Made by a program: the position numbers and the translations under genes | Notes under the pieces: model-generated | Database searches by the model: none | What the model was told of the DNA's origin: nothing | The model's input: the letters and a program-made list of their open reading frames with translations, nothing else | In this document: one piece after another, positions 6,862 to 13,035 of the stretch | Numbering within the stretch: position 1 is the first letter of the stretch | How the letters are laid out: the number at the start of each line of letters is the position of its first letter | Assembly: GCA_024279045.1 (NCBI GenBank) | Contig: JAJRRZ010000025.1 | Span: 1 to 13,035 of the forward strand | Length of the DNA: 13,035 nt | Origin: Alphaproteobacteria bacterium | GTDB taxonomy: Bacteria; Pseudomonadota; Alphaproteobacteria; Rhizobiales; Aestuariivirgaceae | Direction of reading: 5' to 3'

Positions 6862-7467
6862 TTACATGCGCCTTTCCAGCTGTTCCGGTGTCCACAGCGG
6901 CTCGCGCTTGATCTTCAAGCGTTTTTTGAACATTGGCACCACCTGTTCGATGCGTTTTACCTCATCGGGGCGCACTTCGGTGCTGGACTTGAAGAAGCCC
7001 TGTTCGCGCATGTGGTCGAACAGTTGCAGCAGTGGGTCCCAATAGCCGTTGATGTTGGCCAGGATCAGCGGTTTCACATGCTGCCCTAGCTGCATCCACG
7101 TGGCGATCTCCACCAGCTCCTCCAGCGTGCCGATGCCGCCGGGCAGGGCGCAGAAGCCGTCCGCCTTCTCGAACATGGTCATCTTGCGCTGGTGCATGTT
7201 GGCGGTAACCACCAGCTCCTGCACGCCCTCCAGCAGGATTTCCTTGCGCACGAGAAATTCCGGAATGACGCCGGTAACGTGCCCGCCCGCACTCAGGCAG
7301 GCCCGCGCCACCTCGCCCATCAGTCCCAGTGAGCCACCGCCATAGACCAGCCCGATGCCGGCTTCGGCCAGCATCCGCCCCAGGGTGCGTGCGGCCTCGG
7401 CATAGGCCGGGTCCTCACCGGGGCTGGAGCCGCAATAGACGCAGAGCTTCCTGTTCGGTTCCGTCAT
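6862..7467 (-). CDS. LOG-family protein (TIGR00730; cytokinin riboside 5'-monophosphate phosphoribohydrolase type)
   Basis: A cytosolic Rossmann-fold protein of 201 residues. The family hydrolyses nucleoside 5'-monophosphates, classically N6-modified AMP, to free base and ribose 5-phosphate; many bacterial members probably act on AMP-like nucleotides. Hallmarks seen: VYCGSSPG (10-17), YGGGSLGLMG (42-51), MHQRK (91-95) and the signature PGGIGTLEE (109-117). The ATG at 7467 has AGGAG about 9 bases upstream. It is the first gene of the minus-strand group and lies 58 bp before psd. True substrate and whether it makes cytokinin are unknown. Confidence 0.92.
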   Translation of the reverse strand: MTEPNRKLCVYCGSSPGEDPAYAEAARTLGRMLAEAGIGLVYGGGSLGLMGEVARACLSAGGHVTGVIPEFLVRKEILLEGVQELVVTANMHQRKMTMFEKADGFCALPGGIGTLEELVEIATWMQLGQHVKPLILANINGYWDPLLQLFDHMREQGFFKSSTEVRPDEVKRIEQVVPMFKKRLKIKREPLWTPEQLERRM

Positions 7468-7493
7468 GCACCCGCTCCTGAAAATCTGGCGCT

Positions 7494-7530
7494 CATCTCA
7501 ATCATACCCGGCGGGGGCTTGGCAAGGGCC
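7494..7530 (-). promoter_or_regulatory. Possible promoter of the LOG-psd-ASKHA unit
   Basis: On the minus strand the -10-like hexamer TATGAT (7506-7501) lies about 33 bases before the LOG start codon, giving an expected short leader. The -35 region is not convincing: TTGCCA is present, but only 13 bases away. Treat as a weak sequence-only prediction. Confidence 0.3.
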
Positions 7531-7683
7531 ATCCGGTCATTCGCTCATGGGCCGGCATACCTGGACGGGAGCTGTTCATTTTTACCGCCAAGCCATGCTA
7601 AAGGTGCCTCGCTGGCGAGGAGGGGCGGGCCCGCCGATGACACGAAACGACGCATCACGAACACACACCACGCGGGGTGGAAG

Positions 7684-8451
7684 ATGCCATCCATAGCAGA
7701 ACTGCTGCAGGGGCGCGGGGCCTTTCTGAAAAGCTGCGGCGGCGACCTCAACGAGGCGCTGAACCGCGATTCGCTGCTGCGCCTTATCGGCAATGATTAT
7801 GTTGCCTTCGAGCCACTGCGCGACGCATTGATGAACGGTTCAGGCCTTGCCGAGCGCGCCGATGGCCTGAGCGAGAGCGCCCGGCAGATGCTGGAGCTGC
7901 TGCGCGAGGAAGGCTTCGTGCGTGCGCGCGCTGACGGCCTGCTGTGCGCCAGCTCTCCGGCGGCGCGGCGTTTTCTCTCCGGCGGCTGGCTGGAAGAGCT
8001 GGCCTGGCTGGCCGGCATGCGCGCAGGAGCCGATGAAGGCATCTTTTCCCAGTGTGTGGGCTGGGAGGTGAAGGGGTTTCGTGGCGAGAACGAGATCGAC
8101 GTCATCTTGCGCAAGAACGCGCGGCTGGCATTTGTCTCCTGCAAGGCGTTGCAGTCGAATTTCGATTCGACCAATCGCAAGTTGCGCAACCGGTTGATGG
8201 ACGCCCTGCACGAGGCCGACAATCTGGGCGACCATTTCGGTCGCGCGGGTGATCGTGTCGGTGTGCTGGTAACCAGCGACCTGTATGACGAATTGCGTGG
8301 AGACAAGCCGCGCTATCAGGCGCTGATGGGCAAGGCGGCGGTGTTTGATGTGCGCATCATCCCGCTGGAAGAGCTGCGCTGGGAATTGCTGGTGCAGGCC
8401 ATGCGGGACCTGCTGGAAGGCGATCCGGAAACCGTCGAGGCGAGTTGCTGA
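7684..8451 (+). CDS. Card1/DUF1887-like PD-(D/E)XK nuclease domain protein without CARF domain
   Basis: A 255-residue protein whose C-terminal two-thirds resembles the nuclease half of Card1/Can2 (DUF1887) effectors of type III CRISPR defence. Residues about 60-97 look like a winged-helix segment (LSESARQMLELLREEGFVRA), followed by FLSGGWLEELAW (Glu104) and NEIDVILRKNARLAFVSCKAL. The candidate catalytic set is Glu104, Asp139 and Lys154. The family's usual ECK (Glu-x-Lys) is SCK here (Ser152). Full-length Card1 is about 380 residues with an N-terminal CARF domain that binds cyclic tetra-adenylate. Here the first 60 residues are too short for one, and no CRISPR genes are in view. The start at 7684 is preferred; upstream in-frame sequence from 7519 does not look protein-like. 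The SD is weak (GGGTGGA). It is transcribed divergently from the LOG gene and convergently with the HAD gene. Nuclease fold is likely; role unknown. Confidence 0.72.
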   Translation: MPSIAELLQGRGAFLKSCGGDLNEALNRDSLLRLIGNDYVAFEPLRDALMNGSGLAERADGLSESARQMLELLREEGFVRARADGLLCASSPAARRFLSGGWLEELAWLAGMRAGADEGIFSQCVGWEVKGFRGENEIDVILRKNARLAFVSCKALQSNFDSTNRKLRNRLMDALHEADNLGDHFGRAGDRVGVLVTSDLYDELRGDKPRYQALMGKAAVFDVRIIPLEELRWELLVQAMRDLLEGDPETVEASC

Positions 8452-8560
8452 AAGCCATCTGTCAAAGGGGGCAGGGCAGCCTGTTCCGGCGAAAGTAATC
8501 GACACACTTATGAACTGATGAACTGGCGCGAATGATGCGTCTACCATGCCCCTTCATGAG

Positions 8561-9352
8561 TCATGAGCCCTGACCTTGGTTCGACTCGCCTGTAATGGTT
8601 GTCTCGCTCTGGAGCAGCAACAGACGCAGCGCCTCGCCCACGTCCGCTGCCAATGCATCGGCCAGCGGTTGCAGATCCGCCGCGCCGGAAGTGCCCGACA
8701 GCACTCCGATGAAACCGGCGCATCCCCCGCGGCGGGCCATCTCGCCATCGTGCACGTTATCGCCCACCATGACCATCCGCGTCGCCGGCAGGCCCAGCGC
8801 GCGTTCTGCCTCATGCACCAGGTCCGGATGCGGCTTGGGGCGGGTGCACAGATCTGCGCCAATAACGGCATCCAGCAGGCTGTCCATGCCCTGCAGGCGT
8901 GCCGTGGCGCGGGCAGATTCGGTGAGGTCATTGGTAACGATGGCAAGGCGGAAACCGGCGGCGCGGGCCTGGCGCATCAGCGGCAGCAGTTTTGCCGGTT
9001 CCACCACCGGTTGCGGCGTGGCGGCGCGCAACACCTCGCCAACGGTTCTGGCGATATGGGCCCGGGGCAGGGCGGGCAGCAGCGCCGCCCAGGCGTCGAA
9101 CAACTCTTCCTGCGTGCCAGCCGCCCAGATGGAGCCGGGAAGAAAGGTGTCGCGGGCCGCCTCATAGCCCACGGCGGCAAGCAGTTCATGCGCCAGCCTG
9201 CCGATGCCTGCCGGGTTTTCCGCCATCGCCGCCACCTTTGCCGCAGCCTGCTTGATGGCCGGTTTCCAGGTGCGGTGAAAATCCACCAGCACGCCATCCT
9301 TGTCCAGCAGAATGGCGGCGGGGAGTTGCGGGTGGGGCGCGGCCAGGATCAT
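8561..9352 (-). CDS. HAD-family hydrolase (phosphoglycolate phosphatase-like)
   Basis: A 263-residue cytosolic haloacid-dehalogenase phosphatase. Motif I is LLDKDGVLVD (nucleophile Asp17, acid Asp19), motif II is IVTND (Thr140), motif III is the lysine in RPKPHPD (Lys173), and motif IV is MVGDNVHDGEM (Asp198 and Asp202). A helical cap of about 90 residues between motifs I and II is of the Gph-like class. Substrate is not determined; a small phosphorylated metabolite is likely. Its ATG overlaps the nitroreductase stop in an ATGA, with GGAGGAG upstream inside that gene, so translation is probably coupled. The last 20 residues (LLLQSETTITGESNQGQGS) look like a disordered tail. Confidence 0.9.
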   Translation of the reverse strand: MILAAPHPQLPAAILLDKDGVLVDFHRTWKPAIKQAAAKVAAMAENPAGIGRLAHELLAAVGYEAARDTFLPGSIWAAGTQEELFDAWAALLPALPRAHIARTVGEVLRAATPQPVVEPAKLLPLMRQARAAGFRLAIVTNDLTESARATARLQGMDSLLDAVIGADLCTRPKPHPDLVHEAERALGLPATRMVMVGDNVHDGEMARRGGCAGFIGVLSGTSGAADLQPLADALAADVGEALRLLLLQSETTITGESNQGQGS

Positions 9353-10035
9353 GCAGGCTCCTCCGCGGCCTTGTCCGCCGGGGCGTAATGGCTTGTCCTG
9401 TCCTGCCAGAAAGGGCGGCGGCGGTCGGACATTGGAGTTGCATCGGCGCGGCGCGTGCCGATGTAGATGAAGCCGGCGATGCGCTCATGCGGGCCTAGCC
9501 CCAGGTGTTCCGCCACCTGTGCGTGATAGGCTGGCCAGCCACTGCGCCATTGCGCGGCAAAGCCCATGGCAATGGCGGCGTTGAGCAGGTTCAGACAGGC
9601 TGCTCCCGTGGAAAGCTGTTGCTCCCAGGCAGGAATCCGGGGATGATCGACGGGGCTGAAAATCGCGGCGATCACCAGCGGCACATTGCGCACGAAATTG
9701 GCTTCCGGCACCGGGGCATCGGTGGTCGCGCCGGCATTGTCCTGCCGCCAGCACTGTGTCAGCCAGTCGGCAAAAGCCTCTCGTCCTGCGCCCTGAAACA
9801 AGATGAAACGCCACGGCGTCAGTTTGCCGTGATCGGGCACACGGCAGGCGGCTTCCATGATGTGTGCAAGTTGCGCATCATCCGGCCCCGGGGCTGTGAT
9901 ATCCGCCGCCACGGTGGAGCGCCGTGTGCGCAGGAAGAGGGCAATATCGTTGCGCGAATTGAGCACTTCCGGCGCCAGTTCGAAGCCGGCGCTGCCATGT
10001 TTGCCCTTCACTGTCTGGTGTGGAAGGTCGGTCAT
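9349..10035 (-). CDS. Nitroreductase-family FMN oxidoreductase (YdjA-like)
   Basis: A 228-residue flavoprotein expected to bind FMN and reduce substrates with NAD(P)H in the cytosol. Seen: RTRRST (36-41) for phosphate binding, VPDHGKLTPWRFILF (66-80), the central GAACLNLLNAAIAMGFAAQWRSGW segment, and the C-terminal GFIYIGT. Such residues match the compact single-domain YdjA-like group; the natural substrate is unknown. The ATG at 10035 has GAGGA 8 bases upstream. About 35 residues precede the conserved RRS, slightly long. It overlaps the HAD gene by 4 bp. A perfect CtrA-type site lies about 92-106 bp upstream of the start. Confidence 0.9.
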   Translation of the reverse strand: MTDLPHQTVKGKHGSAGFELAPEVLNSRNDIALFLRTRRSTVAADITAPGPDDAQLAHIMEAACRVPDHGKLTPWRFILFQGAGREAFADWLTQCWRQDNAGATTDAPVPEANFVRNVPLVIAAIFSPVDHPRIPAWEQQLSTGAACLNLLNAAIAMGFAAQWRSGWPAYHAQVAEHLGLGPHERIAGFIYIGTRRADATPMSDRRRPFWQDRTSHYAPADKAAEEPA

Positions 10036-10126
10036 TTGTTTTCCTCACGTGTCGATGTCGCAGCAGGGAGCAATTGCCTGCCGGCTTGTCAAGCATCGCA
10101 CGTGCCGCGTGCCATTTCGCGGTCGA

Positions 10127-10142
10127 TTAACCATCAGTTAAC
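10127..10142. promoter_or_regulatory. CtrA-type binding site, TTAA-N7-TTAAC
   Basis: TTAACCATCAGTTAAC matches the CtrA consensus TTAA-N7-TTAA exactly, and reads nearly the same on both strands. It lies about 92 bp upstream of the nitroreductase start and about 35 bp upstream of a minus-strand TTGACA (10092-10087). CtrA is the alphaproteobacterial cell-cycle and motility response regulator. Binding is inferred from sequence alone. Confidence 0.5.
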
Positions 10143-10232
10143 GTTTTTCCTTGCGCAGGTGATTCGATTGTGTTTTCATCATGGCGAGAAACGGGTCAGC
10201 CATGAGGCTGGTGGGGGATGAGGGAGGCAGAG

Positions 10233-10253
10233 CGAAGTGCTGCGGGCACTTCG
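10233..10253 (+). repeat. Hairpin in the nitroreductase-LysE spacer
   Basis: CGAAGTGC (10233-10240) pairs perfectly with GCACTTCG (10246-10253) around a TGCGG loop. It is followed at once by a second small stem, GTGG/CCAC with GCTT/AAGC inside (10253-10274). The run could belong to a structured RNA. Confidence 0.5.
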
Positions 10254-10293
10254 TGGCTTTTGCGAAGCAACCACCCGATTCACCGGGGGTAGG

Positions 10294-10330
10294 GACGAGG
10301 GTCGCCACAGGCTGGCGGCCCTCGTCTGTT
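10294..10330 (+). terminator. Terminator-like hairpin
   Basis: GACGAGGG (10294-10301) pairs with CCCTCGTC (10319-10326), continued inside by one U-G and CGCCA/TGGCG, giving a 14-bp stem with a CAGGC loop. Only TGTTT follows on the plus strand, so the T-tract is short. It might end a plus-strand small RNA or be a structural element. Confidence 0.4.
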
Positions 10331-10471
10331 TCATGGGGGCGAACAGCCTCGCACATCACGTCGCGGGACAAGGAGGTGTTCCTGGTGTGTGCGTGAACAT
10401 ATCCTTTCCCTGGCGAGGATGACTTGCCCGATGGCAGTCAGGGTGGTTCGTTTTCGCCGCAGGCAGCAGGG

Positions 10472-11083
10472 TCAGATCCATATCAGTGCCAGCGAGGCCA
10501 CCAGCAGCAGCGCCATGATGCGGTTGAACCACAACAGTTGCGACGGGCTCAACACGTGACCGGCAAGCACGCCCAACAGTGCCCAGGAAAGTGCGGTGAT
10601 GGTGCCAATGCCGGCGAACAACGCCGCCATAATCAGCATGTCGGTGCGATAGTCCAGGTTATGGCCGGCATAGACGCCCATCATCGCCAGCACCATCGAC
10701 CAGGCCTTCGGGTTGACCCATTGAAAGGCCGCCATGCGCAGAAAGCCGGGTGGCGTGGCAGCCTGCGCGGCATTGCCAGCGGCCTTGCCCGGTGCGGCGG
10801 GTGTCGCCGTTGCGATGGAGTAGGCCAACCATAGCAGGAAGGCCGTGCCTGCCCAGCGCAACACATCGGCCAGCCAGGGCCAGTGGGAGAATATCTCGGC
10901 CAACCCCAGACCGGCAGCGGCGATCATGAAGGCAAAGCCCAGCGACACGCCGAACACGCCAGGCAAGGCGTGCCGCAGGCCATGATTGGCGCCTGCCGCG
11001 GCGAGAATCAGATTGTTCGGCCCTGGTGTGCCGGCAGTGGCAAAGCCGAAGGCGATAAAGGCGGTGAGCCATTCAGTGTTCAT
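10472..11083 (-). CDS. LysE/RhtB-family amino-acid exporter
   Basis: A 203-residue inner-membrane protein of the LysE superfamily, which exports amino acids or related metabolites using the proton gradient. The signature GTPGPNNLILAAAGANHG (18-35) is seen in the first membrane segment. Hydrophobic segments follow at about 40-65, 73-92, 112-138 (with FQWVNPKAW, typical of the family), 146-171 and 178-202. Length is normal. The ATG at 11083 has no strong ribosome-binding site. It starts 86 bp after the double-Cache gene on the same strand, so it may be read from that transcript. Substrate cannot be told from sequence. Confidence 0.92.
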   Translation of the reverse strand: MNTEWLTAFIAFGFATAGTPGPNNLILAAAGANHGLRHALPGVFGVSLGFAFMIAAAGLGLAEIFSHWPWLADVLRWAGTAFLLWLAYSIATATPAAPGKAAGNAAQAATPPGFLRMAAFQWVNPKAWSMVLAMMGVYAGHNLDYRTDMLIMAALFAGIGTITALSWALLGVLAGHVLSPSQLLWFNRIMALLLVASLALIWI

Positions 11084-11169
11084 TGGCGAAAAAAGCCCTG
11101 GAGCAACGGGTCAGTATTGCTGACCAAAGTACATCATGCCCCGGGCAGCAGTTTCTGGCAAGCCTGTCT

Positions 11170-12330
11170 TCAGGCTCCGCGCCGCACCATCCAGTATTGC
11201 AAGCCACCCAGCAGCACGATGAGCGCCACCGCCCCGGCCCACAGCCAGCGGTAGGGGCGGTAGGGAGCACGCATTTCCGCCAATGACATTTCCGTTACCA
11301 CCGCCCAGCGCACGTCCTCGAAATCCATCGGCAGGGCCACGCCAATGCGTTTGCGGCCGTTGTGCTTCCAGATGGCGGTGGTTGTCTCGCCATCCAGCGC
11401 GCGTCGCACCGCCGGGGTGTCCATGCGCGTTTTCAGGGCCATGAACTTGTCGCCAGGGAGATTGTTGCGCAGCAACAGTTCCGGTCCCACGGCATAGGAC
11501 ACGGTATTGATGCCCGGGTTGCGTGCCTGCAGGATGGCGTCGATGGGCCTGGTGTCGATTTCGATGATCATCACGGCGATCTTCTCGCCCTCCAGCTCCA
11601 GAAGTGGTGCGGCCAGGAAAGCACGCGGCGCATTGTCCGGGCCGGGGTAGGGCTGGAAGTCCTCGAACACCACCATGCCAGGGCTGATCATCCGCAAACC
11701 ACGCTGAAACGCCTGGCCAAGCGCGCGGGCGGCATAAATGCTGCCATTGGGCGACAGGTTGGCGCCGAAATCGGCGCGCCTGTTGGCGGAAAATACCAGA
11801 TCACCACTGGTGGTAACAAAATGCACATTGGCGTATCCATGATGCTCCAGGAATGCCTGCATCTCGCCTTGCACGCGCCGCTGCAGGGCCAGGAAAGCAT
11901 TCATGGCATCGCTACGCTCACCAGAGAAGGTGTCGATGGCAGGCGTATCGGCGACTTTCCTGCGGCCATCGGCAGCGGGGTTGAGCATCTGGCGAATGCT
12001 GGCCCGTTCAGCCGGGGACATTGCCTGCCAGGCAGCGGACAATTCAGCGCCCAGCTTGCGCATTTCGGCCTGTGCGGCCCACAGCGCGGTTTCCTGCTTG
12101 TGCGCCAGCAACAACCGCTGCACGGCGGAGGCCCGCAACTCGGCAAAGGTGCGCAGGTGGTTGCGCGCGGCCTGCTCCTCGCGCGCCAGAAACTGGTAGA
12201 AATACAGGCTGGTCAGTACCAGCGCCAGCAGGACAACGGCCAGCGTGCCCAGCCGCAGCAGGCGGTTCATCTGGCGCTGGCGGCGCACTACCTTGGGGTC
12301 GCGCTCGAAGATGATGGGCTTGCGGCTCAT
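11170..12330 (-). CDS. Membrane-anchored double-Cache (dCache) sensor-like protein without output domain
   Basis: A 386-residue protein with a basic cytoplasmic start, one membrane helix (about 27-48), a long periplasmic region and a second helix (about 362-381) that ends only a few residues before the C-terminus. The periplasmic part begins with a long helix (50-100) and shows Cache-type segments: VHFVTTSGDLVFSANRRADFGANL (169-192), GMVVFEDFQPYPG (218-230), RAFLAAPLLELEGEKIAVMIIEID and RWAVVTEMSLAEM near the end. This layout matches the sensor halves of chemoreceptors, cyclases and kinases, but no HAMP, kinase, GGDEF, cyclase or methyl-accepting domain follows. The stop is real; no output domain lies in the following 86 bp. 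Its ATG overlaps the upstream TAXI-like gene (ATGA), with GGGAGGG upstream. A role as a ligand-sensing partner of that protein is inferred. Confidence 0.75.
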   Translation of the reverse strand: MSRKPIIFERDPKVVRRQRQMNRLLRLGTLAVVLLALVLTSLYFYQFLAREEQAARNHLRTFAELRASAVQRLLLAHKQETALWAAQAEMRKLGAELSAAWQAMSPAERASIRQMLNPAADGRRKVADTPAIDTFSGERSDAMNAFLALQRRVQGEMQAFLEHHGYANVHFVTTSGDLVFSANRRADFGANLSPNGSIYAARALGQAFQRGLRMISPGMVVFEDFQPYPGPDNAPRAFLAAPLLELEGEKIAVMIIEIDTRPIDAILQARNPGINTVSYAVGPELLLRNNLPGDKFMALKTRMDTPAVRRALDGETTTAIWKHNGRKRIGVALPMDFEDVRWAVVTEMSLAEMRAPYRPYRWLWAGAVALIVLLGGLQYWMVRRGA

Positions 12331-13035
12331 GAGGCGCGGCCCTCCCGCGCTTTGGAGGCAATGCCAAGCGTGCGTTTTCTTTCCTGCACGATGTCGATGA
12401 TGGCATCGTTCAGCTCGTCCCAGGCAAAGGACAGGAACTGAAATCCATCGCTGCTGATGTTGTCGTCCTCGGCATCCTTCAGCACGCGAGCGAACACTTC
12501 CATCATGCGGTCGCGGTAATGCTCCTCGCGCGGCTGCTCGTCCAGCACCGCTTCGTTGTAGATGCCGATCAGCTCGCGCACGTAGGAGTCTACCCGCGCC
12601 TTCTGGCCACGCGCGTTCAGGCGGAACAAGGCGGAAACCGCGCCGGCCAGAATGGTCAGAAACAGGGCGATGACCTCGGCGTTTTCCTGCAGAAAGCCAG
12701 GCGCATCGCGCTCGTAATAGCGCCGCGCCCCTTCATGCAGCGGCAGGGCCATTCCGGCAAGTTCCGACGGTGTTGCCAGGAATCCGCCCAGCGGCGTCAT
12801 TTCCGACAGTTCCAGACGATAGTCGTAGATCAGCCGGGTCAGCCGCTCGACAATGGCGGGATCGATGTCGCTGGTGCTGACCAGCAGCCGCCGCACCACG
12901 GGCACCGGCAGATCTTCCTTCGGCAGTGGTGGCGCGCCACGGTAGGAACCGGCGGGAATCATTCCTTCTTCCAGTGCCGGCTGGGCCAGCTTCAGGGCGC
13001 GGGTATGCGGTATCGGCACGATATGCATGCGGCCG
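12327..13035 (-). CDS. TAXI-family solute-binding protein with C-terminal membrane anchor (5' part beyond window)
   Basis: Partial: the frame is open to the right edge, and the ATG at 13028 is internal to the family fold, so the true start is outside. The visible part begins in the TAXI (TRAP-associated extracytoplasmic immunogenic) domain: GMIPAGSYRGAPPL, then RRLLVSTSDIDPAIVERLTRLIYDYR and ALPLHEGARRYYERDAP, all typical of the second lobe. A membrane helix follows (about 118-135 counted from 13028), then a charged cytoplasmic tail of about 95 residues with helical character (ARVDSYVRELIGIYNEAV; FLSFAWDELNDAIIDIVQER). Free TAXI proteins feed TRAP permeases; this one is tethered, and no permease is seen. 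It overlaps the dCache gene by 4 bp, arguing for joint synthesis. Domain call is good; function as transporter or sensor is open. Confidence 0.78.
   Translation of the reverse strand, partial: GRMHIVPIPHTRALKLAQPALEEGMIPAGSYRGAPPLPKEDLPVPVVRRLLVSTSDIDPAIVERLTRLIYDYRLELSEMTPLGGFLATPSELAGMALPLHEGARRYYERDAPGFLQENAEVIALFLTILAGAVSALFRLNARGQKARVDSYVRELIGIYNEAVLDEQPREEHYRDRMMEVFARVLKDAEDDNISSDGFQFLSFAWDELNDAIIDIVQERKRTLGIASKAREGRAS

Larger units (their letters stand above)
10036..10471. other. 436-bp spacer with a CtrA-like site and serial hairpins
   Basis: Short open frames on both strands (such as 10181-10396 plus and 10138-10371 minus) lack ribosome-binding sites and recognisable sequence. The spacer holds a CtrA-like box (10127-10141), a TTGACA on the minus strand (10092-10087) without a good -10, and hairpins at 10233-10253, about 10253-10274 and 10294-10326. 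The stretch 10327-10471 shows nothing I can interpret. Confidence 0.65.

Noticed and set aside
7519..7683. N-terminal extension of the Card1-like protein from an upstream ATG
   Set aside because: The 55 extra residues have no resemblance to a CARF domain or other fold and cross the probable promoter region; 7684 is the better start.
8576..9388. 270-codon plus-strand frame opposite the HAD gene
   Set aside because: All four HAD motifs are on the minus strand; this frame has none of its own.
10138..10396. Small frames on both strands of the nitroreductase-LysE spacer
   Set aside because: They overlap the hairpin run, lack ribosome-binding sites and have unremarkable sequence.
11161..11176. 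Terminator at the end of the dCache gene (AGCCTG-TCTT-CAGGCT)
   Set aside because: A six-bp stem overlapping the stop codon with no T-tract; too weak to call.
11362..12441. 359-codon plus-strand frame opposite the dCache gene
   Set aside because: His/Gln/Gly-rich shadow; the minus strand has membrane helices, Cache motifs and overlap with its neighbour.

Overview
The window is GC-rich chromosomal DNA (only the spacers are AT-rich) and carries ordinary alphaproteobacterial genes. The assignment to Alphaproteobacteria is an inference. It rests on the Dxs and short-type Psd sequences, the RACo-like ASKHA/ferredoxin protein, codon use, and a textbook CtrA-type site (TTAA-N7-TTAA) upstream of the nitroreductase. 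No rRNA, tRNA, CRISPR array or complete insertion sequence is visible.

Layout. (1) 2-1933 (+): dxs, first enzyme of the MEP isoprenoid pathway. (2) 1934-2490: a 557-bp spacer built almost entirely of inverted repeats. A 161-bp near-perfect palindrome flanked by TA (MITE-like) is followed by three more hairpins in series. (3) 2491-3225 (+): a secreted, Arg/Ala-rich protein of unknown function. It has two Cys-bounded repeats joined by an RTVQQ tandem-repeat linker. (4) 3226-3880: gene-free spacer with a terminator-like hairpin on the minus strand. (5) 7467 down to 3881 (-): a probable three-gene unit of LOG-family phosphoribohydrolase, psd (phosphatidylserine decarboxylase) and a [2Fe-2S]-ASKHA protein related to activators of corrinoid proteins. 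(6) 7684-8451 (+): a PD-(D/E)XK nuclease-like protein resembling the C-terminal half of Card1/DUF1887 but lacking a CARF sensor domain. (7) 10035 down to 8561 (-): a nitroreductase and a HAD phosphatase with a 4-bp ATGA overlap. (8) 10036-10471: spacer with the CtrA-like site and a run of hairpins. (9) 11083-10472 (-): a LysE/RhtB-type exporter. (10) 13035 down to 11170 (-): the 3' part of a membrane-anchored TAXI-type solute-binding protein, with 4-bp overlap into a double-Cache membrane protein that has no output domain.

The window mixes housekeeping metabolism (isoprenoid precursors, phosphatidylethanolamine synthesis, phosphatase/nitroreductase clean-up) with three less ordinary items. 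These are the overlapping TAXI/dCache pair, which looks like a periplasmic sensing module whose effector is not in view; the CARF-less Card1-like nuclease; and the duplicated-Cys repeat protein beside a spacer full of hairpins. Functional links between the separate blocks are not shown by the sequence.
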